Assembly (NCBI RefSeq): GCF_028275055.1
Contig: NZ_JAQCNJ010000025.1
Coordinates: forward strand, 18,011-82,010
DNA length: 64,000 bases
Reading direction: 5' to 3'
Source: Haloplanus sp.
GTDB lineage: Archaea > Halobacteriota > Halobacteria > Halobacteriales > Haloferacaceae
Below the pieces are notes generated by a model, which did no database searches, was not told the origin of the DNA, and saw nothing but the letters and a program-made list of their open reading frames with translations. A program made the translations under genes and the position numbers. The first letter of the stretch is position 1; each line of letters starts with the position of its first letter. This document shows positions 8,704-17,413 of the stretch, one piece after another.

Positions 8704-10545
8704 ATGACCGAGGGCGACCAACCCGACCCGGAGGAGACGGTGCGCGAGGCGGTCGAAAGCTCCCGGAGCGGCGCACCGGCGGTCGGCGAGGTCGTCCGCG
8801 ACCGGTTCTCGACGGACGAGGTGTTTCAGCGCATCGTCGCCGCCGCCGACGAGGAGATTACCGCCGGCCCCCGAGAACTGTTTTTCTCCGGGTTGGCAGC
8901 CGGGTTCGCGATCACCATCACGTTCCTGCTGTACGCGTCGCTGACGTCGGCGACCGACGGCCACCCGATCCTCGGGGCGATGCTGTACCCACTCGGGTTC
9001 ATCTACATCATCATCGGCGGCTACCAACTGTACACGGAGAACACGCTCCCGCCGGTGGCGCTGACGCTCGAACGCCTCGTGAGCGTCCCGGCGCTGTTAC
9101 GCAACTGGATCGTCGTCCTCCTCGGGAACTTCGCGGGCGGGACCGTCGGGGCCGCCGCGCTGGCGTGGGGTGGGATCTTCTCGGCCGAGACGGCAGCGAC
9201 GGCGGTCGACCTCGGCCGAAAGGGCGTCGAGACCGCACCCGGGACGCTGTTCGCCAAGGCGGCGTTCGCCGGCCTGATCGTCGCCGGTGTCGTCTGGGTC
9301 GAGTACGCCGCCCGCGACACCATCTCCCGGATCGTCGTGGTGTATCTCGCCTTCCTCTCCGTGCCCCTCGGGAACTTGTTCCACATCGTCGTCTCGTACA
9401 CCGAGATGGTGTATCTCGTGTTCGTCGACGACCTCTCGGTGGTCGTCGGCCTGACCGAGTTCGCCATCCCCGTGTTGCTCGGCAACACCGTCGGGGGGGT
9501 CGTGTTGGTGACGGTCGTCAACTACTTCCAGACGACGGAACACCGCCTCGAATCCGCACGGTTCGAGGGTGCGAAACGACAGCTTTCGTCCCGGGAGTGG
9601 CTGTTCGGCAGCCTCGCCGGCCGATCGTACGTCCCCCTCGTCAACACGGGCGACCGGACGGCGGACGAGAACGGCCCGTACCGGATCGTCGTCCCCATCT
9701 CGAACCCCCGGACAGAGACGCGGCTGATCGAACTCGCCTGTCTCATCGCCGGCGAACGCGAGAAGGCCGTCGTCCACCCCGTCCACGTCGTTCAGGTCCC
9801 GGGTCGGCGGGCAGGCGGGTACGGCTCCGGCCAGCACAGGCGCATCATCGACGAGTCCGACAGCAAACTCGGGGACATCCGGGCGCGCATCGAGGGCCAC
9901 GGCGTCGAGTCCGAAACCTCGACCATCGTCTCGCACCGCTCGTTCGAGGAGATATTCGACGTCGCCGAGCGCGAAAACGCCGACCTCCTGATGATCGGCT
10001 GGGACGACGACCGGTCGTGGACCGCGGGGCGGGGCGGGCGGTCGCTGACCGATCTGGGCGGCGAACCGCCGTGTGACTTCCTCGCGCTCCGGGATCGGGA
10101 CCTCGATACGTCCCGGTTGCTCCTCCCGACGATCGACTCGCCGGACTGTGGGCTCGGGGCCGAAGTCGCGCGGGCATTGACCACGACGACCGACGCGGAG
10201 AGTACGCTCCTCCACGTCGTCGACGGCCCGGACGACCGAACGGCCGGCGAGGAGTTCCTGAAGCGGTGGGCGACGGACTACGGCCTCGACGACGCCGAAC
10301 TGGTCGTCGACGACTCCGGGGACGTCGAATCGTCCATCGCGAGGGGGGCGACCGACCACTCGCTGGTCGTCATCGGCGCGGTCGAGCGGGGGCTGTTCAC
10401 CCGTCTGGTGGCCGACTCGCTCCGCCTCGACGTGGTCGACGAACTCGACTGCTCGGTGCTGCTCACCGAGCGGCCGGGACACCGGAGCCTCCGTGAACGG
10501 CTGTTCGGGCGGCGGACGGAGCCCCGGGAGCCGACCGACCGGTAG
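8704..10545 (+). CDS. Formate/nitrite-transporter-family channel fused to two UspA-like domains
   Basis: A 613-residue fusion. Residues about 55-290 are a six-helix formate/nitrite transporter (FNT) domain, with LFFSGLAAGFAITITFLLYASL, the LRNWIVVLLGNFAGGTVGAAAL segment and VVLLGNTVGGVVLVTVVNYFQTTEHR typical of the FNT fold. From about residue 323 (GPYRIVVPISNPRTETRLIELACLIA) come two universal-stress-protein-like domains, the second beginning near SRLLLPTIDSPDCGLG. FNT proteins conduct small monovalent anions; USP domains usually bind nucleotides, so the tail may gate or sense energy state. TATA-like ACTCTTAG is centred about 27 bases upstream of ATG. Substrate is not deducible. Confidence 0.85.
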   Translation: MTEGDQPDPEETVREAVESSRSGAPAVGEVVRDRFSTDEVFQRIVAAADEEITAGPRELFFSGLAAGFAITITFLLYASLTSATDGHPILGAMLYPLGFIYIIIGGYQLYTENTLPPVALTLERLVSVPALLRNWIVVLLGNFAGGTVGAAALAWGGIFSAETAATAVDLGRKGVETAPGTLFAKAAFAGLIVAGVVWVEYAARDTISRIVVVYLAFLSVPLGNLFHIVVSYTEMVYLVFVDDLSVVVGLTEFAIPVLLGNTVGGVVLVTVVNYFQTTEHRLESARFEGAKRQLSSREWLFGSLAGRSYVPLVNTGDRTADENGPYRIVVPISNPRTETRLIELACLIAGEREKAVVHPVHVVQVPGRRAGGYGSGQHRRIIDESDSKLGDIRARIEGHGVESETSTIVSHRSFEEIFDVAERENADLLMIGWDDDRSWTAGRGGRSLTDLGGEPPCDFLALRDRDLDTSRLLLPTIDSPDCGLGAEVARALTTTTDAESTLLHVVDGPDDRTAGEEFLKRWATDYGLDDAELVVDDSGDVESSIARGATDHSLVVIGAVERGLFTRLVADSLRLDVVDELDCSVLLTERPGHRSLRERLFGRRTEPREPTDR

Positions 10546-10567
10546 CCGGCCGCCGCTCGCGTCGAAC

Positions 10568-10577
10568 GTTTATAACG
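10568..10577 (+). promoter_or_regulatory. TATA element upstream of the 10603 membrane protein
   Basis: GTTTATAACG lies about 30 bases before ATG 10603. The spacing fits a leaderless transcript and argues for ATG 10603 rather than GTG 10591 as start. Confidence 0.55.
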
Positions 10578-10602
10578 ATCGGTCGAGACGGTGGGATCGA
10601 AA

Positions 10603-11706
10603 ATGGAGTACAACGCCACGTCGCTCTGGGTGAGTCGGGTCGTCGAGTGGGCGCGCGAGTACGTCGGCCACCCGCTCGTCGCCGGGCTAGGCACGATGGG
10701 GTGGATCCCGGTCGTCGCGACGGTCGTCGCGGTCGATCCCGCGGAGGCGTCGACGGCGTTTCTGGTCGGACAGGCGCTCGCCTGTCTGATGGTGGTGAGC
10801 GCGCCGTTCGACGTGTGGTACTACGACGAGCGGCTACTCCCCAAGTTCTTCGACGACATCGAGCGGATCACCGCCGAGTCGGACCGGTCGGCGCTCGACG
10901 CACTCGCGACACGGTACGACACCTACTACTCGCGGTACTGGTGGGTGAGCACGCTCGTGTGGGTCGTCCTCGTCCTCCTCGTGTTCGTCGTCGGGCAAGG
11001 CTACTTCCGGTCACAGGGGATCACGACCACGGTCGAGCGCGGGGCGTATCTCGCCTTCTTCTGTTACTGGCTCCTGTTCGCGGGTCTCCGGGCCCACGGG
11101 GGCTTGCTCACCGTCCTCGTGATCCGGGCGTTTTCCGAGCGGATCTCCCTCGACATCGACCCGCTCCACCCGGACGGGCTCGGCGGCCTCAGCACCGTCG
11201 GCACGTTCGCCATCCGGATGACGCTCATCATCTCGCTCGGCTCGCTCGCGCTCCCGCTTTCGTTCCAGATCGCCTCCCATATCGCGTACGCCGAGATCGT
11301 CTACGCCGGGGTCGCCCTGTTCGTCCTCCTGGTCGCGCTCAATTTCCTTTATCCAACGTACAAAGTGAACCGGCAGGCACAGGAGCTCCACGAGCGAATG
11401 CTCGACACCCAGCGCGAGCGGATCCGGCGACTCGAAGACAGGCTCGCGCTCCTCCATCAGGGAGCCGAAAGCGAGACGCTCCCAGTGACGGACCTGCCCG
11501 ACCAAGGCCTGCCGGACGACCCGCTCGCGAAGACGGACGACGAACTGCTGGAACTGGAGATACGTCGCGCACGCCGCGAGTTCGAGGATTACCAGAACGT
11601 CCAGCTCTACCCCCTCTCGATCGGCATCGTCACCCGGCTCATCAGTTCGATCCTGCTCCCGATCTTTTTCATCGTGTTCGAACTGTTCATCACCGGGTCG
11701 CTGTGA
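10603..11706 (+). CDS. Multi-pass membrane protein of unknown function with cytoplasmic coiled segment
   Basis: A 367-residue protein I cannot assign to a characterised family. It has about six hydrophobic helices in the first 250 residues (for example VAGLGTMGWIPVVATVVAV, WWVSTLVWVVLVLLVFVVGQGYF, IRMTLIISLGSLALPLSFQIAS and VYAGVALFVLLVALNFLYP), then a charged, probably coiled-coil region (RQAQELHERMLDTQRERIRRLEDRLALL) and a final hydrophobic C-terminal helix. It follows the channel-USP fusion by 57 bases on the same strand but has its own TATA element. It ends three bases before the convergent exchanger locus. Confidence 0.7.
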   Translation: MEYNATSLWVSRVVEWAREYVGHPLVAGLGTMGWIPVVATVVAVDPAEASTAFLVGQALACLMVVSAPFDVWYYDERLLPKFFDDIERITAESDRSALDALATRYDTYYSRYWWVSTLVWVVLVLLVFVVGQGYFRSQGITTTVERGAYLAFFCYWLLFAGLRAHGGLLTVLVIRAFSERISLDIDPLHPDGLGGLSTVGTFAIRMTLIISLGSLALPLSFQIASHIAYAEIVYAGVALFVLLVALNFLYPTYKVNRQAQELHERMLDTQRERIRRLEDRLALLHQGAESETLPVTDLPDQGLPDDPLAKTDDELLELEIRRARREFEDYQNVQLYPLSIGIVTRLISSILLPIFFIVFELFITGSL

Positions 11707-11709
11707 CGA

Positions 11710-12778
11710 TCAGAGCCCGCGGACGAGGTCGAGACGGCCGACGGTTTCGAGGGCCATCCAGCCCAGAAAGAGGGCGTACAACCCGAGGAGGGCGTACGCC
11801 TCGGCGACCGAGAGTTCGAGTCGGTGCGGGTGAAGACGATGAACACGAGCGTCGCGGCGGCGAGAAACCCCATCATCGGGACGGCGACGAGGAAGTCGAT
11901 GGTGGCCGACCCCGCGAGCAGGACGCCGACAGGGATGGCGACGAGGAGGTTGAACGTGTTGCTCCCGAGGACGTTCGTGAGGCTGGTCACGTCCTCGTCG
12001 TCGCGGGCGGCGCGGACGCTGACGAGGGCGTCGGGGAGGCTGGTCGCGGCGGCGATGACGGTCACGCCCCAGAGGAAGGCAGGGGTACCGAAGTACGCGC
12101 CAAGCCAAGCGCGGCGCTGACGATGCCTTCGACGCCGACGGAGATGAGCCCGAGCGCGAGGGCGAGGGTCGCCCACTCCCGACGGACGTCGATGTCACCC
12201 GGCGGCGGGGAGACGTAGTCGCGGGTGTCCTGATACTGGAGGAAGACGTAGATGCCGTAGGTGAGCAGGGGGACGAGCACGAGCGCCGGCGTGAGGATCG
12301 CCGCCTCGTTGGTGCCGCCGGGGACGTACGTCGCGCCGAGCGCGAACGTGATGAAGAGGACGAGGACGCTGATGATGTAGAACTGCGCGTCCTTGTGGAC
12401 CACGTCGCGGGTGGCTCCGAGCTCCTCGCTCACGAGCGCCGACACGGCGGGAATCACGAGCAGATTGAAGATCGCACTCCCGACGATCGCACCGACGCCG
12501 AGCGAGAACTCACCGTGGAGGAGCGTGCTGATGACGACGGAACTGAGTTCCGGGAAGCTCGAGCCGATGGCGACGACGACGGCTCCGTGGACCGCCGCAG
12601 GCAGGCCGTACCGTCGGCTGAGTCGGCCGGCTGAGCGTTCGAGTCGGGTGCTCCCCGCCCAAATAACCGCCGTCGAAACGACCGCGAGTCCGAGCAACGC
12701 GAGAGAACCGAGCACGACGGAGGCGTCTCGGGCCGACGACAAAGGCGTGTCCCCACGGTCACCGGTCGAACCACACAC
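11710..12778 (-). pseudogene. Sodium/calcium exchanger family protein, two apparent -1 frameshifts
   Basis: The reverse strand encodes one Na+/Ca2+ exchanger-type protein in three consecutive frames. Frame one (12778 to about 12103) has the first alpha repeat, AVVVAIGSSFPELSSVV and VGAIVGSAIFNLLVIPA. Frame two holds the second repeat, FLWGVTVIAAATSLPDALVSVRAA and NVLGSNTFNLLVAIP. Frame three, from about 11821, gives the tail LELSVAEAYALLGLYALFLGW to TGA at 11710. Adding one base near 12102 (GGCTT-GGCGCG) and one near 11822 (GAC-TCGAACTC) restores an uninterrupted reading frame. Codon quality is intact on both sides, so this is either very recent decay or sequence error. The N-terminus is uncertain; an internal GTG before VLGSLALLGLAVV is plausible. 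Confidence 0.8.
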
Positions 12779-12817
12779 GCCGGCGGTCGGTGAGGCGGGC
12801 GTGTCCGACCGGTGGCT

Positions 12818-12952
12818 CTACGCGTGTGGACTCACGTCGATATGGCTGTCCGACGCCTCGCCGATGGGCTCCGTGCCGTCGAACTCGGCGACGGTCCGGC
12901 GGCGCTTGTCCGTCTCGCGGCCGCCATCGCCGGCACGTTCTTGCTGGGACGA
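12818..12952 (-). pseudogene. Short coding-like remnant downstream of the alcohol dehydrogenase
   Basis: Reading the minus strand to TAG at 12818 gives ETDKRRRTVAEFDGTEPIGE then ASDSHIDVSPHA, acidic and with strong G/C third positions like its neighbours. It has no in-frame start: TGA at about 12953 interrupts it and no Met or good GTG lies between. It may be the 3' end of a small decayed gene, or a frameshifted one. The rest of 12779-13048 shows nothing else. Function unknown. Confidence 0.3.
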
Positions 12953-13048
12953 TCACCGGCTGCCGGCCCGGCGTCCGGGTCGTTGAGGGTGGTAGACGCG
13001 TCGGCGCCGGGGAGACAAAGGAACGAACCGGCTCACCGGGACGGTGGC

Positions 13049-14062
13049 TCAGGGGGTGACGACGAGTTTCCCGAGCGTCTCGCGGTCGCGCATCGCCGCG
13101 AAGGCGTCGGCCGTCTCGTCGAGGGGGTAAGCCCGGTCGATCCGAGGATCAAGGTCGCCGTCGGCGACGAGGCCGACGAGTCGTTCCAAGTCGGCTTGGG
13201 TCCCCATCGTGCTGCCGATAACGCGTTTGTGTGTCCGAAACAGGTGTCCGATGTCGAGTTCCGAGGTGGGACCGGCGGTTCGTCCGCAGACGACCATCCG
13301 ACCGCCTCGGCGTAGTACGTCGAGGCCGAGGCCGGTGTACGCCCCGCCGAGGTGGTTGATGACCGCATCGGGCGTCCCCACCTCCCTGACCGCGTCGCGG
13401 AGGTGGTCGGGGTCGGTTCCCTCGATGGTGTGGTCCGCACCGAGGTCGGTGAGGGATTCGAGTTTCGACGCCGCCGACGAGGTGCCGATGGAGCGGACAC
13501 CCATCACGTCGGCGAGTTGGACGGCCGCAACACCGACGCCGCCGGTCGCTCCCGGAACGAAAAGAAGGTCGCCGGGTTCGAGCGCCGCCCGGCGGAGCAT
13601 GTGGTAGGCTGTCAGGTACGCCGTCGGAAGCGCCGCGGCTGTCGTCGTTGCTACCCCGTCGGGAAGGTGGATGAGTCGGTCGGCCTCGACGCGGGCGTCC
13701 TCCGCGAGACCGCCGTGGTACAGCGCGTACGACGCACAGAGGTTCTCCGGCCCTTCCCGACAGAAGCGACAGGAGCCACAGGTCAGGTTCGGACAGAGCA
13801 CGACCCGATCGCCGGACTCGACGCCGGTCACACCGTCGCCAACGGCGTCGACGACGCCAGCCACGTCGAGACCGGAGACGAAAGGGAGGTCCGTCGGGTC
13901 GATCATCGCGGACGCCCCGTCGAGAATCCAGAGGTCGTGGTGGTTGATCGAGCACGCGTCGACGTCGATCCGGGCCTCACCCGGACCGGGCGACGGTGTC
14001 TGTTGCTTGACGATGGCTACCCCGTCCGGTCCGGTCAGGTCGGTGAAAGCTGCGGCGCGCAT
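13049..14062 (-). CDS. Zinc-type alcohol dehydrogenase / quinone-oxidoreductase-like MDR protein
   Basis: A 337-residue member of the medium-chain dehydrogenase/reductase family. The GroES-like N-domain has INHHDLWILDG and GLDVAGVVDAVGDGVTGVESGDRVV, followed by the structural-zinc Cys cluster CPNLTCGSCRFCREGPENLC. The NAD(P) site is LFVPGATGGVGVAAVQLADVMG. In zinc enzymes the catalytic ligands are Cys/His near residue 40 and a Glu-His; here the position is NHHDLW, without an obvious catalytic Cys, so it may be zinc-structural only and act as a reductase. ATG 14062 (MRAAAFTDL) is chosen over the track start because the extra residues are basic and family members begin here. Confidence 0.85.
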   Translation of the reverse strand: MRAAAFTDLTGPDGVAIVKQQTPSPGPGEARIDVDACSINHHDLWILDGASAMIDPTDLPFVSGLDVAGVVDAVGDGVTGVESGDRVVLCPNLTCGSCRFCREGPENLCASYALYHGGLAEDARVEADRLIHLPDGVATTTAAALPTAYLTAYHMLRRAALEPGDLLFVPGATGGVGVAAVQLADVMGVRSIGTSSAASKLESLTDLGADHTIEGTDPDHLRDAVREVGTPDAVINHLGGAYTGLGLDVLRRGGRMVVCGRTAGPTSELDIGHLFRTHKRVIGSTMGTQADLERLVGLVADGDLDPRIDRAYPLDETADAFAAMRDRETLGKLVVTP

Positions 14063-14134
14063 CAGCCCCCGTTTTCTCGGGATCGGCAAAGGTTTCGCGA
14101 TGTCACGTGAGACACGATAACGAGCGTCTCCGAT

Positions 14135-14143
14135 GACTTAACC
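14135..14143 (+). promoter_or_regulatory. TATA element for eIF-1A
   Basis: GACTTAACC is centred about 28 bases before the eIF-1A ATG, the spacing for a leaderless transcript. Confidence 0.45.
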
Positions 14144-14165
14144 GTCCCCACGGCGTAGCGTTTGT

Positions 14166-14450
14166 ATGAGCGAAGAAAGCGGGCGACGGGACCTCCGGAT
14201 GCCCGACGACGACGAGTTGTTCGCGGTCGTAACAGAGCACAACGGTGGAAATCACGTCCGTGTCCGGTGTGAGGACGGCGAGAACCGGATGGGGCGTATT
14301 CCCGGCCGGATGAAATACCGGACCTGGATCAACGAGGGCGACGTCGTTCTCGTCGAGCCGTGGTCGTGGCAGGACGAGAAGGCAAACATCGAGTGGCGCT
14401 ACTCCGGGCAGGACGCCGACCAACTCCGCCGTGAGGGCCACATCGACTGA
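14166..14450 (+). CDS. eif1A: Translation initiation factor eIF-1A
   Basis: A 94-residue S1/OB-fold protein that binds the ribosomal A site and helps position initiator tRNA and mRNA on the small subunit. The sequence carries the family core [72 protein letters not shown], full length for archaea. It stands alone between the alcohol dehydrogenase and gamma-glutamyltransferase with its own promoter. Haloarchaea often carry two eIF-1A copies; whether this is the only one cannot be seen here. Confidence 0.96.
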   Translation: MSEESGRRDLRMPDDDELFAVVTEHNGGNHVRVRCEDGENRMGRIPGRMKYRTWINEGDVVLVEPWSWQDEKANIEWRYSGQDADQLRREGHID

Positions 14451-14598
14451 GCGCCACGCCGGGGACGGACGGGGCGAGATGGACCGGGACGCCGGCCGAA
14501 CGCACGACGGCTGTGGCGGGGGCGTCTCCGTCCCGAACGGGCCGTCGTAAGCCACGGGCCACCAAACGGTTTTGTGCGCGCGGGGTGTCGGCCGATGT

Positions 14599-16206
14599 AT
14601 GGATTCGACCCCTGATATCGACCGGTTCGACTCGCGTCGGTCCACGGTGTATGCACAAAACGGCGTGGTCGCAACCAGTCAGCCACTCGCCGCCGAGGCG
14701 GGCGTCACGATGCTACGTGAGGGCGGCAACGCCTTTGACGCCGCGGTGACCACGGCGGCCGCGCTGAACGTTGTCGAACCGATGAGCACCGGCATCGGCG
14801 GCGATGTGTTCGCGCTCTACCACACCGCAGACGGCGACGTCGGCGCGTTCCGTAGCTGTGGTGGCGCACCCGCCGAGGCGACGCGAGACGCCGTTCGAGA
14901 GCGCGTCGGCGGCGACGCGTCGGCGGCGATGCCGTCGGCCGGTCCGTTGTCGGTCACGGTCCCCGGAACCGTCCGCGGCTGGGAGCGACTGCTTGAGGAC
15001 CACGGCCGCCGGTCGCTGGCCGCGGCGCTCGATCCGGCCATCGAGTACGCCACGGAGGGGTTTCCGGTGAGCGAGGTGATCGCCGAGATGTGGACGGTCG
15101 CCGAGGCGTTGTTCGACGAGGCCGACGCCAGAGAGGAGTACCTGCTCGACGGGCGGTCGCCCGAGGTGGGCGAGATGATGCGGCTCCCGGATCTGGGATC
15201 GACGTTCCGGACGCTGGCCGAGGCGGGGGCCGACGCGTTCTACGAGGGGCCACTCGCCGACCGTATCGCGAGCGCGGTTCGCGAGCGTGGGGGGCTGCTC
15301 GCGGCCGACGACCTCGCCGGCTTCGAACCGGAGTACGTCGACCCGGTCTCGACGACGTACCGTGGGGCGGAGGTGTACGAACTCCCGCCGAACAATCAGG
15401 GACTGATCGCACTCGAGGCCCTCAACATCGCCGAGACGGTCGACGCCGGCTCCTACGCCTACGACTCGGTCGAACGCGTCCACTACTTTGTCGAGTCGCT
15501 CAAACGTGCCTTCCACGATGGCCACCACTACATCACCGATCCCGAGTTCGAGGCGGTGCCGGCGCTGGGATCGAAGTCGTACGCGGCGGATCGGGCGACC
15601 ACGGTCGGACAACGCGCGGGGAGCGTTTCCGTCGGCGGCCCGGGAGCGCCGCCCGAGGACGGCGACACGGTGCTTCTGACCGTCGCCGATGAGGCGGGCA
15701 ACGTGGTGTCGTTGATCAACTCCATCTTCGGGCAGTTCGGGAGCGGCGTGGTCGTCCCCGGGACGGGGATCACCCTCCAGAATCGCGGGAGTTCGTTCTC
15801 GCTCGACCCGGAGCACCCGAACCGACTCGAACCCGGCAAGCGGCCGTTTCACACCCTGATCCCGGGGCTCGTTCGCTTCGACCGCGACGACTGGGCGGCC
15901 TTCGGCGTGATGGGCGGGTCGATGCAACCACAGGGACATCTCCAGGTGCTTGCGAATCTGCTCGACTACGACATGCCGTTGCAGGCCGCGATGGACGCGC
16001 CGCGGTGGCGTTACTTCGAGAACGGATCGCTCGCCGTCGAGGACCGGTTTCCGGAGGGTATCCTTCCGAAACTCACGCGCCGAGGCCACGACGTGACGGT
16101 TCGACCCCCGACGGCGTTTGGCGGCGGCCAGATCACGCGGCTGTCCGGTGGCGTCATCTCGGGGGCGACCGAACCCCGGAAGGACGGGGTCGCGACGGGG
16201 TTCTAA
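14599..16206 (+). CDS. ggt: Gamma-glutamyltransferase
   Basis: A 535-residue Ntn-hydrolase that cleaves gamma-glutamyl bonds and transfers the glutamyl group. The large-subunit signature GGNAFDAAVTTAAALNVVEPMSTGIGGD is near residue 40, and the self-cleavage and catalytic Thr lies near residue 357 in EDGDTVLLTVADEAGNVVSLI. The C-terminal half contains SIFGQFGSGVVVPGTGITLQNRG and GVMGGSMQPQGHLQVLANLLD. No signal peptide is visible, so it appears cytoplasmic. Haloarchaea use gamma-glutamylcysteine as main thiol, a possible substrate (inference). ATG 14599 (MDSTPDIDRFD) is preferred over the track start nine codons upstream. Confidence 0.93.
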   Translation: MDSTPDIDRFDSRRSTVYAQNGVVATSQPLAAEAGVTMLREGGNAFDAAVTTAAALNVVEPMSTGIGGDVFALYHTADGDVGAFRSCGGAPAEATRDAVRERVGGDASAAMPSAGPLSVTVPGTVRGWERLLEDHGRRSLAAALDPAIEYATEGFPVSEVIAEMWTVAEALFDEADAREEYLLDGRSPEVGEMMRLPDLGSTFRTLAEAGADAFYEGPLADRIASAVRERGGLLAADDLAGFEPEYVDPVSTTYRGAEVYELPPNNQGLIALEALNIAETVDAGSYAYDSVERVHYFVESLKRAFHDGHHYITDPEFEAVPALGSKSYAADRATTVGQRAGSVSVGGPGAPPEDGDTVLLTVADEAGNVVSLINSIFGQFGSGVVVPGTGITLQNRGSSFSLDPEHPNRLEPGKRPFHTLIPGLVRFDRDDWAAFGVMGGSMQPQGHLQVLANLLDYDMPLQAAMDAPRWRYFENGSLAVEDRFPEGILPKLTRRGHDVTVRPPTAFGGGQITRLSGGVISGATEPRKDGVATGF

Positions 16207-16226
16207 CCCGACAGCTCTCGGGGGTA

Positions 16227-17333
16227 TCAAACGGTTCGGCGAAGGCGGGTGAGGGCGTGGTAGCCGACAACGCCGACGACAAAGGCGACGCCGACGTTTG
16301 TCAGAAGGGCGACGACACCGACGGCACCGGTCAGGAGGGGGTCGTCGGTGTCGACGCCGGCCCGGCCGAGTTCGACGGCGACGAGGGCGAGCACGACCCC
16401 AAGAACGGCCATCGGGAACGCCGCGACGGCGTCGACGGCAACGAGCGCGAGGAGGACGTAGCCCCCGCCCAGAAGCAGGTTCGAGGTGGCGGTTCGCGCA
16501 CCGAAAGCGTACTTCCCGGCGACGCCCCCGCTCCCGTGACACATGGGCATCGCGCCGAGGGGGAGAGCGAGCAGATTCATCAGTCCCATACTCGCCGAGA
16601 GGTCGTCCGGCGACGTATCGGCGTCAAAGTACTCCCCGACCAGCAGTGACGTGGCGACGGCGGCGTTTCCGACGGTCATCGCCAGCTGACCGAGCGTCGC
16701 GCCGAGGGTGTTCCGGGAAAGGGAGAGACTCGCCGGGTCGACGAGAACGAGCGACGGAAGTCGTGGGGTGATCGACCCGGCCGCCGAAACGGCGAGCACA
16801 CCGCCGAGAAGGAGGACCGCAAGCGGTGCGAGGCGCCGGTAGCCAACGAGGACGGCCACAAGGGCGACGACCCCCGAGGCGGCCGCGAGCGTGGGGTCTG
16901 CAAGCCCTGTCGTCACGCCGGTCCGCAGGAGGATCAACCCGACACCGAGTTGGATGCCGCGGACGACCGGTTCGCCGACGTACGGAGCCAGCCGATCCAA
17001 TCCGCCCGCGCGGCCGACGACCAACAAGACACCGCCGGCGAGCAGGCCGGCCATGACGTACTCGCCGGTCGAGAGCCCGCCGGCGATTACCAACGCCGCG
17101 AGGGCCTTCATCGGCTCAACGGACATCGGGTAGCCGTAATGAAGCCCCCAGACGACCTGGAAGACGCCGAAGCCGAGCAACAACCGAGCGAGCGAGAGGT
17201 CGGTGAGCGCCGCGACGGCGACGACGATAGGGAGCACGGTCACCGCATCGCCCACCGCACCGGTCACCTCCCCGAAGTCGACCTCGAACCGCGACCTCGA
17301 CTTCGCGTACCGTTCCCGTTCCGGCGTTCCCAT
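16227..17333 (-). CDS. MOT1-type molybdate/sulfate transporter family protein
   Basis: A 368-residue integral membrane protein with about ten helices. It has the two hallmark motifs of the molybdate transporter (MOT1/SulP-related) family: HYGYPMSVEPMKALAALVIAGG near residue 65 and GAMPMCHGSGGVAGKYAFGARTA near residue 260. These proteins take up molybdate or sulfate. The N-terminus begins FEVDFGEVTGAVGDAVTVLPIVVAVAALT. A TATA-like CTTTATGTAT (reverse strand, near 17359) is about 26 bases before ATG, suggesting a leaderless message. Convergent with ggt, 20 bases apart. Molybdate is the best guess, but no cofactor genes lie nearby. Confidence 0.82.
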   Translation of the reverse strand: MGTPERERYAKSRSRFEVDFGEVTGAVGDAVTVLPIVVAVAALTDLSLARLLLGFGVFQVVWGLHYGYPMSVEPMKALAALVIAGGLSTGEYVMAGLLAGGVLLVVGRAGGLDRLAPYVGEPVVRGIQLGVGLILLRTGVTTGLADPTLAAASGVVALVAVLVGYRRLAPLAVLLLGGVLAVSAAGSITPRLPSLVLVDPASLSLSRNTLGATLGQLAMTVGNAAVATSLLVGEYFDADTSPDDLSASMGLMNLLALPLGAMPMCHGSGGVAGKYAFGARTATSNLLLGGGYVLLALVAVDAVAAFPMAVLGVVLALVAVELGRAGVDTDDPLLTGAVGVVALLTNVGVAFVVGVVGYHALTRLRRTV

Positions 17334-17400
17334 CGCCGCGGTCTACCCCTCCGATACATAAAGAAGTATTGAAAAACTTATACAAACTACGATCGGGACG

Positions 17401-17413
17401 ATACGTTACGTAT
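17401..17413. promoter_or_regulatory. Inverted repeat ATACGT-T-ACGTAT upstream of the molybdate-type transporter
   Basis: ATACGTTACGTAT has two perfect 6-base arms around one T. It lies about 70 bases upstream of the transporter ATG and some 20 bases beyond a second AT-rich box, in the AT-rich part of the 308-base gap 17334-17641. It may bind a metal- or oxyanion-responsive regulator. The rest of the gap shows no gene or tRNA. Confidence 0.35.

Noticed and set aside
11815-12110. Programmed frameshifting in the Na+/Ca2+ exchanger
   Set aside because: No slippery heptamer or downstream structure at either site; two separate -1 shifts are better explained by indels.
12842-13315. Plus-strand ORF starting ATGGCTGTCCGACGC
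   Set aside because: It runs antisense through the alcohol dehydrogenase and codon bias favours the minus strand.
14713-16542. 609-residue minus-strand ORF
   Set aside because: Antisense shadow of gamma-glutamyltransferase with low-complexity Arg-rich ends.
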